A stretch of DNA of 64,000 nt, taken from Phlyctochytrium arcticum. Lineage: Eukaryota; Chytridiomycota; Chytridiomycetes; Chytridiales; Chytridiaceae. The stretch lies in assembly GCA_025602905.1 (NCBI GenBank), contig JAHLKI010000003.1, forward strand, positions 186,001-250,000, read 5' to 3'. The notes beneath the pieces were generated by a model. The model had not been told where the DNA came from. It searched no databases and saw only the letters and a list, made by a program, of their open reading frames with translations. This document shows, piece by piece, positions 35,194-47,071 of this stretch. Both the position numbers and the translations under genes were made by a program. Position 1 is the first letter of the stretch. The number at the start of each line of letters is the position of its first letter.

Positions 35194-36132
35194 ATGGCCG
35201 ACGGAATCAAGAGCAAGTTCATCACGGAGGCAGAAGTTCTCGCTGAACAGAAGGCAAATGGCACCGAAGGCAAAGAAGGTAAATTCAGGGTTGCACGAGA
35301 AAAGCATCAATTATCTCACTGACCATATTTTAGATCCTATCCCGGAAGTGCATGATCCACGACCACTCTTTGAACGATTAGCAGGTGCGTCTGCAAACTA
35401 GTCAAATAGAAAGCTCGTCCCGATACTTATTTTATTATTTAGAGCGAAGGGCTATTGCCGAGGAAGGTAAACAAAAGATTCTAGATCCAGATTTTTTGCG
35501 CAATGAATACTTCCACTCAACCCACGTATCCAGAGTTTGCAGAGAAGATCAAATTTAGTAAGATATATTGGACTTTGAGGATGATATGGGGCTGGAACTA
35601 ACGCTACTATTGTCAGGCAACTTGGTTTACCGGATTGACGAGGGTATGCTGAGAGATGTCTGCAGACTCAACCTGCAATATTAACGATGTGTATAAAGAG
35701 GAATCTAGATTCTTGACGGCCCATGGGGAGGAAGACTACAAGCGTCGGAAGCAGATTGCCGCTCAGGAGCGTGAGCAACTGGAGGTGTTCCGAAAAGCGG
35801 TTGCCGAAAGTAATGTAATTACCCCGGAAAGTCCTGCCAAACTATTACCGGTGAGCAGCGAGAAGACAGAGGCCGCCCGAACCACAACCCCAAAGAAGCG
35901 ACGCTCAGGAACCTCCGCCTCAAATCTACTACAGGGGGTGGTCGTCAAACGACGGAAGGCACAGAAGGGAGATGCTCAAAGTGCACCTGCAACGAATTCA
36001 AGTACCGATGCCTCCGACAAAGGCATTGCAAAAGATTTGAGTACAGCCAACGTATCTACTGACAACGCCAGCACAAGTTCCGATCCCAAACTTAAATCAA
36101 GTACAAAAACATCAGACAAGCAACGATCATGA
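35194..36132 (+). CDS. PSME3IP1/FAM192A-like (NIP30 domain) protein
   Basis: ATG 35194 starts MADGIKSKFITEAEVLAEQK. Short exons then give DPIPEVHDPRPLFERLAERR, FSNLVYRIDEEESRFLTAHG and EEDYKRRKQIAAQEREQLEV, which is the NIP30 domain layout (FITE..., DPR.L.ERL, F.N....IDE.E..FL). A disordered Ser/Lys-rich tail contains two basic clusters (TPKKRRSG, VVKRRKAQKG) likely to be nuclear signals. Human PSME3IP1 binds the nuclear PA28-gamma proteasome activator; whether this fungus has that partner cannot be seen. Exons between 35280 and 35650 are inferred. Confidence 0.78.
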
Positions 36133-36150
36133 CGATCGAATATATTTATA

Positions 36151-37619
<1,469 letters not shown>

Positions 37620-37830
37620 CTTAATCAGCCTTCATGGTCAACGAAAGGGCAGCGAAAGGGAGGGAAAGTCCTTCCACAAGTTCTGACACACGACTTGAAT
37701 CAAGTTGCAAGCCACCCAAGCGCAATTTCCCCGACACACACATTTTGGCAATTGGATCTCCAGCATCTTTGTGAAGGACTGGTATACCTCCCCTACAACA
37801 ACAACAGACTCTCGACAAAACCCCTGCAAC

Positions 37831-39534
37831 CAATGGCCAAAGAGTCATTTTTACCGTACTACCAGCGGGTGACAAATGCCTTGGTATCGGAAAATGGGCG
37901 AGACTTGGCCGATCTCCTCTCCATACATGGCTCGCATATCAGCTCAATTAAAGGCGGACTGACTGCCAAGGTACCATTTTCCCAATGTTCATGCTCTTGG
38001 AATATGAATCTGTACTTATCTATGCTTTACTCAGAAAGCCGCCCAACGAGAATCGCAAGCTCAAAGAGCGCTCGGCAACAACTGGGCGGAGCTGGTCACT
38101 CTGCACCTTCGAGTACTGAGTATCCTCGAAACACCTTATCACACCCAAGAGACTTTGGTTCAAGCCGCCGAACAGCAAAACCTAGTCGCGCAGTGAGTGT
38201 GCAACATGGGCAAACTATCCAGAAGGGGGCAGAGTTTGATTGTTAGATGATTGTTCAGGTGCTTTCATCAGATCTTTGCCGGGCAAAGCCGTTGGTGCCT
38301 TCCAGTTCTATACACCATCAGCGATGACTTGTTGCAGCTGAGCAAGCAGGTAGCTTCGTCCATGTCTGTTACATGTCGTTTCATGATCTCAAGATTGTCT
38401 CAGGCCGATAAATTTTGTGAGCAACGGAATAGAGCAGTACACTTGGAGGCTGCTGCCCGAACTATGAATAAAGCATTCAGCTATTGTGTCACGGACAGGT
38501 AAGTTAGGCGCTTGAAAAAAAGAATCCAATCTTTTCCGTTCTAATAGAGTTTGGTGCCTGGCAGGTTTTCCACCCTCGATCGGTCAAGAAAATGGGGCAC
38601 ATATCGCATCGTCAACCTATTATTCAAGACCTACTTCAAGGTACGCCTGGCCTCATACATCTCTGTTTTTAGGCTTTTAATTGACTAAAGGAGAGCAATA
38701 GCTCACGCAAACAAACCTGTGCACGACAATTTTAAGATCACTGGGAGCCGGGGATCTACCTGACCTCGACAAGTTTCCCCTCGGAGACCAAGTCACCTTC
38801 CGCTACCATGTGGGTGTCTTGGCCTTCTACAATGAGCAGTATCGAAAGGTTGTTCTGTCTCTCTCTACCATCATTACGTGAGTTAACCAAACTTTAACAG
38901 GCTGAGGAAGAGCTGGCGTTCGCTCTCCTGCATACGCCAAAACACTCTGAAGTAAACCGGAGGTAAACCCCCTCCATCTCTCACGCCCCCACATCAAAAA
39001 CTCACAATTCACGTAGCTTAATCCTAAACTACTTAATCCCCACCCGCTTCATCACCGGCACACTCCCCAGCACCGCCCTTCTGGATCGCTACCCAGCCAT
39101 AAAATACCTCTACGGCTCCTTCGCGGAAGCCATTCGAAAGGGGGATTTGCAGAGTTTTGATGAAAACTTGTCCAGGCTTCAACGGGATTTGGTCGATCGG
39201 GGGACGTATTTGACGGTTGAGCGCGCACGGGGGTTGACGTCTCGGATGCTTTATAAAAAAATGTGGGTTTTGAAAAATGTTGGTTTGTGGTTCCTAATTT
39301 CTCACACAACTGAACAGATGGATTGTAAATGATCGAACCACCCGGATCCCCATCTCCCAATTCCTAACTGCGATGCGGCTAGCCGGCGTCCAAGTCTCTA
39401 CTGAAGCCGTCACTTGTATCATCGCCAACATGATCGATAAGGGGTATTTAAAGGGATATATCTCTTATGAACGGCAAACGCTGGTCATGGCAAAAGATAA
39501 TCCATTCCCGCCTGTCAAGACAATCACTGTATAA
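37831..39534 (+). CDS. PCID2/Thp1-type PCI-domain protein (TREX-2)
   Basis: ATG 37831 starts MAKESFLPYYQRVTNALVSE. Several exons follow, with PCI-type helical repeats: FSTLDRSRKWGTYRIVNLLF, TTILRSLGAGDLPDLDKFPL, QVTFRYHVGVLAFYNEQYRK, AEEELAFALLHTPKHSEVNR, LNYLIPTRFITGTLPSTALL and the winged helix IPISQFLTAMRLAGVQVST, CIIANMIDKGYLKGYISYER. The end is VMAKDNPFPPVKTITV, matching the QNPFPP signature of PCID2, and stops at 39532-39534. PCID2/Thp1 binds Sac3/GANP and mRNA at the nuclear pore for export. Divergent from CSN5, 211 bp between starts. Middle exon borders are approximate. Confidence 0.87.
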
Positions 39535-39991
39535 TATAAATGTTTTAGTGTGTCCCCTGAATCCTTTCGAGTTATACTTTGGTAAACCTTTGCTTTGGAC
39601 GGCTTTCTATCACTCTCTCATGCATATGATAATATGCAACTTTCTTGGCTCATGGAAAAATGCTGCATCATGTGAGTTCGGAAATCTGAGAACCAGCCAG
39701 TGCCGATTTTCCCACGTTGTCGTAACCATGTCAGTACACGACTACAATCATGCCCAAAAAAAATTCGTCCCATACTCGCATTACTCGGCAAATAACATCA
39801 AACAATCATATAGAGAGGAAACAAAAATATGATTAAATGATTAAGAAAGGAATGTTTTTCTAAACTGAAAAGTTTGGCTCGATTTATTGTTTTATGCAAT
39901 ACAAGCTGGCAAACCCGAGCTTTGCTCGGGATACAAACTCTGCCGGATACACTATCCTACGTCAATATAAAACTATATACAAAAGACATCA
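39535..39991. other. Intergenic region with hairpin downstream of the Fanzor fragment
   Basis: AT-rich sequence between PCID2 and the Fanzor fragment. A perfect 7-bp stem with a 3-nt loop (CCCGAGC 39914-39920, GCTCGGG 39924-39930) lies about 60 bp beyond the fragment's stop codon, on its 3' side. In TnpB/Fanzor systems the guide RNA overlaps this region, so the hairpin could be a remnant; it could also be a transcription or element end. Nothing else is recognised. Confidence 0.4.
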
Positions 39992-40567
39992 CTAACCACG
40001 GGCAAAGGGCGCTGGCCGGCCGTTCCCGGCTAACATGGACCGGACGATGAATGCCATGTTTGCGGTACTGAGCTTGTCTCGGTTGTGATATCTTGTCGGA
40101 ACTCCCAGGGTCGCGTCGTTCGTCCAGAGGGCTTGTGTGCATTGGAGGTTGGTACAACCTAGCAAGCCATGAACGTTTTCGTCGTGTCCTTGGGCCCGTC
40201 GCCAGGGCCGTGAGCTTGGCCGAGACTTGAAGTCCTTGTCGACTGGGTGGTGGCAGAGGGAGCAGCGGCTGGACGTCCGGAACTCGTCCAGAAGAAAGCA
40301 CCTGATGCCATGCCGCTTGAATGTGTTCCTCCACCCCGACGTCTTGGTGGACTCTTGGAATCGCATGGTCCATCCAGCGTCGTTCCAGTCGCCCATCACA
40401 ACCACCAAGTCATGTCCGTATCTTGCCCGCATACGGTTGATGAACTGGGATTCCGACCGTTGCCTCAATGTAAACGCTCGGAATCGTGACCGCCGATGGA
40501 ATCGCAAATGGTAGAATGCTTTCAATTCCGTACGGTGGGCACCCTTGTAGGCAAGGTATTCGGCACT
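39992..40567 (-). pseudogene. C-terminal fragment of a Fanzor/TnpB-like nuclease
   Basis: About 190 residues of the C-terminal nuclease part on the minus strand, stop TAG at 39992. In order: RSRFRAFTLRQRSESQF, then LVVVMGDW (RuvC-II region), FKRHGIRCFLLDEFRTSSRC with the first zinc pair C-x2-C (CSLC), VHGLLGCTNLQC with the second pair C-x4-C, and YHNRDKLSTANMAFIVRSML with the RuvC-III aspartate in NRD, ending GNGRPAPFARG. This order (GDW, DEFRTS, four-Cys zinc ribbon inside RuvC, NRD...N) is that of TnpB and its eukaryotic relatives the Fanzors, RNA-guided DNA nucleases carried by transposons. The N-terminal two thirds, with the guide-binding part and RuvC-I, are missing: at about 40567 the sequence changes to antisense MULE sequence. 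It cannot be functional alone. Assignment as Fanzor rather than TnpB rests on the eukaryotic setting. Confidence 0.75.
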
Positions 40568-41639
40568 GATGAATGCTTTAGCTGCACAAATTCCCTCTGC
40601 AAAAGTTCTCCTGTGCCGATGGCACATTTGGAAGAATTTGGGAGCAAATTTGAAGTGCGTGGTCAGGGGTGAAGATCGTTGGGACGAGTTGGAGAGGGGA
40701 TTCCGAAAGGTTATGACAGCAATAACCCCGGATGCTTTTGAAGCCGAATGGGCTCAATTTACCTCTACCTGGCAGGGAGAATGCCCACGCGTTGTTCAGT
40801 ATATCCAGGACGAGTGGATAGGCCCCTATAAAGAAATGTTCGTTGCAGCGTGGACCGACGAGTTCAAGCACTTGGGCCCGGTACAAACGTCCCGGGTCGA
40901 AGGGGCGCACCACATGCTAAAGACGTACATCCTGTCGTCCACGAAGAACTTGTTGGAAGTCGTTCGAGACATCAAGCGGTGCCTCGTAAACCGAGACGAC
41001 GAACTCGGTCTTTGTATGGAAAGAAACAGCCACCTCAAATACCCTGTGGCTGCCCATGCGATCTTCAGTACAGTTGCCAAGAAGATTTCCGAACACGCAC
41101 TTGAGATCGCTGCAGACCAATTGGCCGATTTAATGATGCCGGCAAGAGAGAATCCTGATGACCCTTGCACCGATAGGCTGACAGTGGCATTCGGGATCCC
41201 GTGTCGGCATCGTATTCGCGAAATCTGGGACAAGGGCGAGACCGTATTACCGACCGACTTCTACGAACAATGGAGGCTAGATGGCAAGCCAATTTTTTTG
41301 GAAGGTACAGGCGAAACGGAACCGAGCCGCTTAGAAGCCAGACTAGCCGCCTTTGCCAATCTTCCTGAAGCCCGGCAGGCAGAGCTTCTTGCGTTAGCGG
41401 AGCGTGCACCTCTCGACCCCCAGCCTCAACGCACAAAAGGCCGGCCGCCTGGCGCGAAGAACAAGCACAACAAGGATGCCACTAGCACCCGTCGGGACCC
41501 TTCCTTCTTCGAGCACGTTGCAAAGCGTGCCAGTACCTGCAGTGCGTGCAAGGAAGCAGGATTGCCGGCTCTAGGACATCGAACGAACAGCGCAGGTTGT
41601 CCTCGCCGTGCGGGGCCCAGTAATGGAGACGGCCAGTAG
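40567..41639 (+). pseudogene. C-terminal half of a MULE transposase
   Basis: An open frame of about 356 codons begins abruptly at MNALAAQIPSAKVLLCRWHI, which in complete Mutator-like transposases lies just after the second catalytic Asp (TDxExALxNAL). After that come the catalytic Glu region (VQTSRVEGAHHMLKTYI), a SWIM-like finger (DPCTDRLTVAFGIPCRHRI), a GRPPGAKNKH basic linker and a zinc-knuckle-like tail (CSACKEAG...GH...CPRR). The first catalytic Asp and the N-terminus are gone, replaced on the left by the inverted Fanzor fragment. It differs in sequence from the complete MULE next door, so it is a separate family. Confidence 0.82.
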
Positions 41640-41691
41640 GAGTTCTGCTGTAGTGTAGAATTTCCATAGCCTTAGGGTTTCCATGGCCTTT

Positions 41692-41780
41692 GGGAGCGCC
41701 TCGAATGCACGGTGCCGATCGCTAAAATGCGGGGTTCTCCCACTGGGGGACGCGCTATATCCTTTTTAGGACAACTTTTT
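41692..41780 (+). repeat. Left terminal inverted repeat of MULE
   Basis: 89 bp starting GGGAGCGCCTCGAATG; reverse complement of 44929-45017 with one mismatch at the second base. Preceded by the target duplication TGGCCTTT (41684-41691). Confidence 0.93.
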
Positions 41781-42315
41781 CGTTGGTGTTCGCATTGCGA
41801 CCTTTTGTGCTCCCACGTGCGGATGAACCACGGCTTCGGCACTGTCCTTGGCCATCGCAACTTTTTCGTTTAACAACTTTTGTTTATACTCCATTAGCAA
41901 TCGCTCTCAAATGTGTGCTATGCATCCGGATCACACTTTCCCATATAAACCACATGTGAACAGAGTACTGACTGAACCAAATGTGAACACTCGCATTGTA
42001 AAACGAAAAGAAATCATTGTAGTAACTGAATTGCAGTGTATTGAAAAAAGGCGAACTAGATAGTGACGCAAAACCGTTGAAATGTAAACAAAGAACTAGC
42101 CTAGTGGTACATGTCGACGCTTGCTGTTCTGAAAATGAAAGGTTAATAGTAAAGGCATCTGCCAAATCATACCACTTCCGAATCCTTGTCCGAGATGTGG
42201 CTCAGCGCTGTTTGGCAACCAAAACTCCGCTCCGGCCGTCCGATTGCCACTCAGGTTCGCCCCATTCTTCTGAATCGAAGAACCTGTCCAACACCAACAC
42301 AACACAACACCCGAA

Positions 42316-44627
42316 ATGGAAGCCGCCAATTCTGCAGACACAGCTATCGCACGCCCCAGCGCAAGACGGCCAACAGAGGTTGCCACTGTGGTCGGGTTGA
42401 CCCCCGAACAGGCAATCGTTCTTCCCAGTAGCCTGGCCGCCCCTCAAGCTGCTTTGGCAAATGCTATCATCGCGCAAGCCGCATCCCGCCACGCTCCATG
42501 GTTTCCTCAAGCTGCGCCGGATGTTGAATTTGCCACGATGGAAAAGGGGATTGACGGTGTTCATCAGTACGCGCTTTCCGAGGGATTTGCTGTTTCTGAG
42601 AAGAAAAAGGAACACTGGGGCAATCCGAAAATTGTTCGTATGGTGATCTTTCATTGTTGTCAGGGTGGGTCGCCTCCAGCAAACATTCCAAACTCGAAGA
42701 GAAAGCGGGAGAGTAAGAAGGTCGGTTGCACCTACAGAGTCCGTTTAAGCTTGGTTGGAGAAGTTTGGAGGATTGTGAAATTTGGCGACGGGCACGACCA
42801 GCACATCAACCATCCAAAGAGGAACACCGCAGAGCTTGCCAGTCTGCCTGCAGCAAGAAGGGCCACCCAAAAACTTGCAGATGGTGTCATTCTCGCCAAG
42901 ATTATTGATATGTACGCTGATGCCCGTAGTCCCGGTGAAATAGTTCAGTCGCTTGCTGATGACAATCCGGACAGACCGATCCTGATCGTTGCTCGGGATG
43001 TCTCCAACATTGTCGCCCGAATGCAGAGAAAAGAGCTTGGAACTATGACGATGATGGAGGCGCTGTTGACGAGAATGAAACAAAATCATTTGGTGGCGGA
43101 CTTCACACTGAACGCCGACCGTACCGTACGTCGTTTGTTTTGGTCAGCCGATGGTAATCCAAACGTTAGGAAGTACGCGGATGTGGTAATTATTGATGCC
43201 ACTTACCAAACCAACAAGTACAAGATGCCAATGATGCATGCTGTTGGATTCACGGCTACCAACAACACATTCTCCATTGCATTTGGAATTGTTGAGCAGG
43301 AAGAATGCGGCGACTATGTTTGGTTCCTACAGTTGTTGACGCAAGTTTTGGGCAGGGCACCTGACATTGTAGTAACCGACCACGAAAAAGCGTTGATAGG
43401 AGCCTTGAAAGGAGTTTGGCCCCAGACGAAGAGACTCCTTTGCCGGTGGCATATCCTTCTCAACATCAAATCCAACTGCCACAAATACTTTGTGACAGCG
43501 TCTGATGATAACTTGGAAGCATATACATGGGCCAAATTCGAAAAGGACTGGAAGTATATGTTGGAGCAGCCGACAGAAGCCCTCTTCAAACAAGCCTGGA
43601 GCGAGATTGCGAAACTTGTTAGCCCAGAAACATTAACTACATCACATCCAACAAGTTACCTTTCAAGGAACATTTCGCCGGCTTCTCTACCAACCAACTC
43701 AAACACTGCAGACATACGGAGACATCCATTGTCGAGAGCCAACATCGGCGGATCAAACAAAACCTGAAGTCTTCCGTCGGAACTCTTGCCCACACGTACA
43801 AGAAGATATCCTTGACGGTAGCAAGCATGCAGAAGAAATCCGAGATTCGGTACAATAACGAGATCAACGGCATTGTCACCACCTTCAACGTCATGTTCTT
43901 GCCGCTTCAGCAAATTGTTTCCAGATTTGCGATCAACCTGACATCGAAATCTTGGAAGAGCGTGACGGCAGCAATCGACGATGGTGATGTGGAGTGCCGG
44001 TGCACAATTCGCAAAGTTTATGGTGTGCCGTGCGGCCATGAAGTCATGAGTATCCTCGAGAAGAAGGAGCAGCTCAGCTACCGGCAGTTTGACGCGCGAT
44101 GGTACTTAGTCGATGAACCCCAAGACAACACAATTGCTCCAGACATTGCCGGCGCTAGAGAACCGCAGCAAAAGCAAGGCATTGGAAGACCACGAAACCA
44201 GTGGCAAGAACCCCGCATTCACAGTAGTGGCGAGGATCTTGGTCTTGCTGGAGATGCTGAAGATGGCGAAGACGACCTGAGCGCGCCAGGAGACCAGCCA
44301 ATTCCGGAGTCCGACCCCGAAGACAAGGACGAGATGATTGACTTGAGTGGGGAGGACGATCTCATGGCTGATTTGCGTGCACTGTGCGCCAGTGTTGAGA
44401 ATATGGAGATGGGGGCGGGTGAGGACGCGTCTAGTCTTGGTTTGGACTTGACAAAGCCTCCCACGAAGCGTCGGTGCACAGGGTGCGGATCAACCGAGCA
44501 CCAGTACGACCATGTTCTGAAGCAGTGTGGGAAGGTTCGGAAGGCAGCTCCCAAGCCCAAGACTACTGGACGAGGTCGAGGAGGACGCAGAGGACGAGGT
44601 CGCGATGGTGGTTCTACGCGTGCGTGA
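42316..44627 (+). pseudogene. MULE transposase with one frameshift
   Basis: ATG 42316 opens a frame to 43767; the rest continues in another frame to 44627. The two join at about 43632, where loss of one base after PETL breaks the frame; the shifted frame continues as NYITSNKLPFKEHF. Domains in order: FAR1-like DNA-binding region (VFHCC... CTYRVRLSL), MULE DDE domain with first Asp in VIIDATYQTN (about residue 294), second Asp in VVTDHEKAL (about 355), LLCRWHILLN, Glu in SIVESQHRRIK, then a SWIM finger (CRCTIRKVYGVPCGHEV), an acidic linker, a zinc knuckle (CTGCGSTEHQYD) and a GRGRGGRRGRG tail. Only one lesion, so the element was probably active recently or is mobilised in trans. Confidence 0.9.
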
Positions 44628-44928
44628 AGTGTTGACGTCCGTAATAAACATTCGTTGCTATGGCAATCTGTCTTTTTTTGTTGCTGTCTTGTTTCTCTTT
44701 GACCACCTGTTCTATTTATTGTCATAATTTTTCATTCTCAATGTTATCATAATCGTTGTTGGGTGTGTCTGGCAAAAATCTGTCGAATTGTGGACATTGT
44801 GAAAAGTGTATGAACATAAACAAACATTGTTACGGGGAAAAGTTGTTAAACGTACGACGCCCAGATGAAGAACTAGGTCCGAAACCGTGGTTTAGAGGCT
44901 CTGGGAGCACATCTGGCAGCACAAAGAC

Positions 44929-45017
44929 AAAAAGTTGTCCTAAAAAGGATATAGCGCGTCCCCCAGTGGGAGAACCCCGCATTTTAGCGATCGGCACCGT
45001 GCATTCGAGGCGCTCTC
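44929..45017 (-). repeat. Right terminal inverted repeat of MULE
   Basis: 89 bp, reverse complement of 41692-41780, ending ATTCGAGGCGCTCTC, and followed by TGGCCTTT at 45018-45025. Confidence 0.93.
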
Positions 45018-45643
45018 TGGCCTTTTTCTTGTTCAAAGTTTCCCTAAAATATGATTTCTCGAAACGTTTCGATGACCTGGTCGATGACCATGACAAGGGC
45101 CACAGGTGGCTGTGTCTCGGCAATTTTTGTTATTTTAGGGCAAATTTCATCAATTTTTAATGGGGGCGTCGTTTTAAGGGTAGTCACCGATTACTAGTTA
45201 AAAACACGCTTTTTTTCTGACGGAGCTCACTAGTAACTCAGGTTACACACAAATTTCGGATGGACCGGAGTTTCAATTTGTACCAGTTGTACCCCGGCTT
45301 GGAGGGCTATTTGGAATAAATAGGGCCACGAGGGACGCGTCGCAGGCGCCCGAGTGCAGCAACCCTAATCGCCCGAGACCGCAGGTCGAGGGCTATTACG
45401 CTGCACGAGTGCGACTGCAGCGGCCCGAGTGGCCCTATTTATTCCAAATAGCCCGACCAAAGCAAGGGTGTATAACTGATTAATACCACTGGAGGTACTT
45501 TTCGAGTGGGTACGACTACAGAAACTATGATATTTGACAAACGTCTACAGATACTTCCTAACAAATATAAATCTATCTCTGCTGAATGTTAAAAGTTACG
45601 TTGTTGAAGCTACCACTGAAGGTGAACGTAGGGACCGGTGCAG
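45018..45643. other. Intergenic region between MULE and tyrosine recombinase
   Basis: No gene seen. It contains the 151-bp inverted-repeat structure described separately (45304-45454); the remainder is AT-rich with no motif I recognise. Confidence 0.4.
45304..45454. repeat. Inverted repeat with 25-bp arms around a GC-rich core
   Basis: Arms 45304-45328 and 45430-45454 are perfect reverse complements (GGGCTATTTGGAATAAATAG...). The 101-bp core is GC-rich and has weaker inner symmetry (CCCGAGTGCAG versus CTGCACGAGTG). The same GGGCTATTT start recurs in the palindrome at 47205-47235, on the other side of the recombinase gene. Confidence 0.85.
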
Positions 45644-47071
45644 TCATCGTGTCTCTAACGACCAGGCTCTGATGCTCCTCTCCGACAGCATCCTTTCTGA
45701 CAATACTACGGTGTTCTTCACTGATGGAGCTTGATATCGCAATCTGTGACTCGCTACTCCCGGCGACGACGGCAACTGGGTCGCTACTCCCGGCGACGGC
45801 AGCAACGCGACTGTATTACTACACATCGCTGTCATTACTGCAATGCGCTTCTCGTCGGTCATCTTATTGTAATGCGAGAGTCCTTCCACACTGCGGTGAC
45901 CACTGAGCTTCATAGCTGTATCCTGATGGACACCTGCCTCCAAGATGGCTGTGGTCGCCGTGCTCCGAAACGAATGCGGCACCAACTTACGACCTCTTGG
46001 GTCAATCTTTGCACTTTCACATGCAGATTTTACCCAGGTTGCCATCGTGTTTTTGCCAACTGCACCATTTTTGTACCAATTACCGCTACCGTCAGGTCGA
46101 GCTCCTTGATAATTAGGGGAAAGAAAGAATTTCTGATGATCGCAGTTTAAACGTTTGAGAAGGTACTTGTCAACATCTGCCGCGGCAGGTCCAGGTGGAA
46201 TAACGTTGATTCTAGGTTCACGGCCAACTGCTTTCTTTCCTCCTTGGTTGTTTTTGTCAACGTGCTTCGTTCGTCGGAAATAGCAACGCCCATTTTCATC
46301 AATCTTTCTCTCCAGGTCTTTTAACAACAAGGTCCAGGGGCTCCCACCTCTCTCGACCAGATATAATGCCACATGGATGTACACGCGATGCAACAAGCCG
46401 GCGGGGGTAGACGGATTGCAAAACTGTGAATCCAGTAGGCGTTCCAATTCCTCCTTCGTGAAGTTGTCGGCGGACTTCGTGCCGGTGTGACCTTCCTGTT
46501 GCAGTCGCTTCAGCCGCGCATTGAGAACTTTCTGGGCACCGCTAAACTCCACATCACTATGAATATTAAAAGATTCGCCGTCAAGCTCTCTGAGCTCTTT
46601 GAAATAGCGACCCATAGCACCGTAGCATATGTTTAGACTCGAATCTTTGAGTTCTTGCTGATTTTGCTGACGAACTTGGCCAATAAACTGCTCCATATGA
46701 TGATTAAGTTCTTTTTTAGATACCGTTGCATCGTCGAAATTTTCAGGCAGGCAGCTCTTGTACACCTCCCATTTCCTGACCCATGTATTGGTGCTCGCTT
46801 GCGTATTCCCGTTTCGGTTCGTTTCCTTCATCGCCGAAATTTCTTCCTGAGGGACTTGTCGGTACGGTCTGTCGCTGTTCTCCGAGACTTCTACCGCTGA
46901 GATAGGGCGTTTAAGAGGTACAGTGGTTCGCTGGGCTGCAGGTCCAGGTACTAGAGGGATCTCATCTTCTTCCGAATCCGATTTTTCACGCGTCTGATTG
47001 GCAGGTTGCGCGCTCTTCGTTAAAATGGGCCCTGCGGGTCGGGCAGGAAGACGAAGCGTGAGTCTGGGCAT
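45644..47071 (-). CDS. Crypton-type tyrosine recombinase
   Basis: Single exon, 475 residues, ATG 47071. A basic/acidic disordered N-terminus precedes a helical SAM-like DNA-binding region (CYGAMGRYFKELRELDGESF, ALNARLKRLQQEG-type helices). The catalytic domain starts at NFTKEELERLLDSQF, with Arg in LVERGGSPW, the Lys-bearing strand YFRRTKHVDK, H366-x-x-R369 in VPHSFRSTATT, His392 in LSGHRS and the nucleophile Tyr401 in SHYNKM. All residues of the R-K-HxxR-H-Y set are present, so the enzyme could be active. The relation is to the DUF3504/Crypton group, transposons that move as circles through site-specific recombination without terminal inverted repeats. The last 50 residues contain a repeated PSPGVA motif from a short tandem repeat at about 45747-45810. 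Confidence 0.85.
   Translation of the reverse strand: MPRLTLRLPARPAGPILTKSAQPANQTREKSDSEEDEIPLVPGPAAQRTTVPLKRPISAVEVSENSDRPYRQVPQEEISAMKETNRNGNTQASTNTWVRKWEVYKSCLPENFDDATVSKKELNHHMEQFIGQVRQQNQQELKDSSLNICYGAMGRYFKELRELDGESFNIHSDVEFSGAQKVLNARLKRLQQEGHTGTKSADNFTKEELERLLDSQFCNPSTPAGLLHRVYIHVALYLVERGGSPWTLLLKDLERKIDENGRCYFRRTKHVDKNNQGGKKAVGREPRINVIPPGPAAADVDKYLLKRLNCDHQKFFLSPNYQGARPDGSGNWYKNGAVGKNTMATWVKSACESAKIDPRGRKLVPHSFRSTATTAILEAGVHQDTAMKLSGHRSVEGLSHYNKMTDEKRIAVMTAMCSNTVALLPSPGVATQLPSSPGVASHRLRYQAPSVKNTVVLSERMLSERSIRAWSLETR

Larger units (their letters stand above)
41692..45017 (+). mobile_element. MULE transposon with long terminal inverted repeats
   Basis: A 3326-bp element bounded by 89-bp inverted repeats (41692-41780 and 44929-45017) identical except for one base near the outer end. 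The flanks carry an 8-bp direct duplication, TGGCCTTT, at 41684-41691 and 45018-45025, as expected from insertion (MULEs usually give 8-9 bp). Subterminal sequences are also similar on both sides. It carries one transposase gene with a single frameshift. The near-identity of the ends suggests recent movement. Confidence 0.92.

Noticed and set aside
40826..41233. Antisense open frame opposite the MULE fragment
   Set aside because: It is the shadow of a recognisable transposase frame and has no motif of its own.
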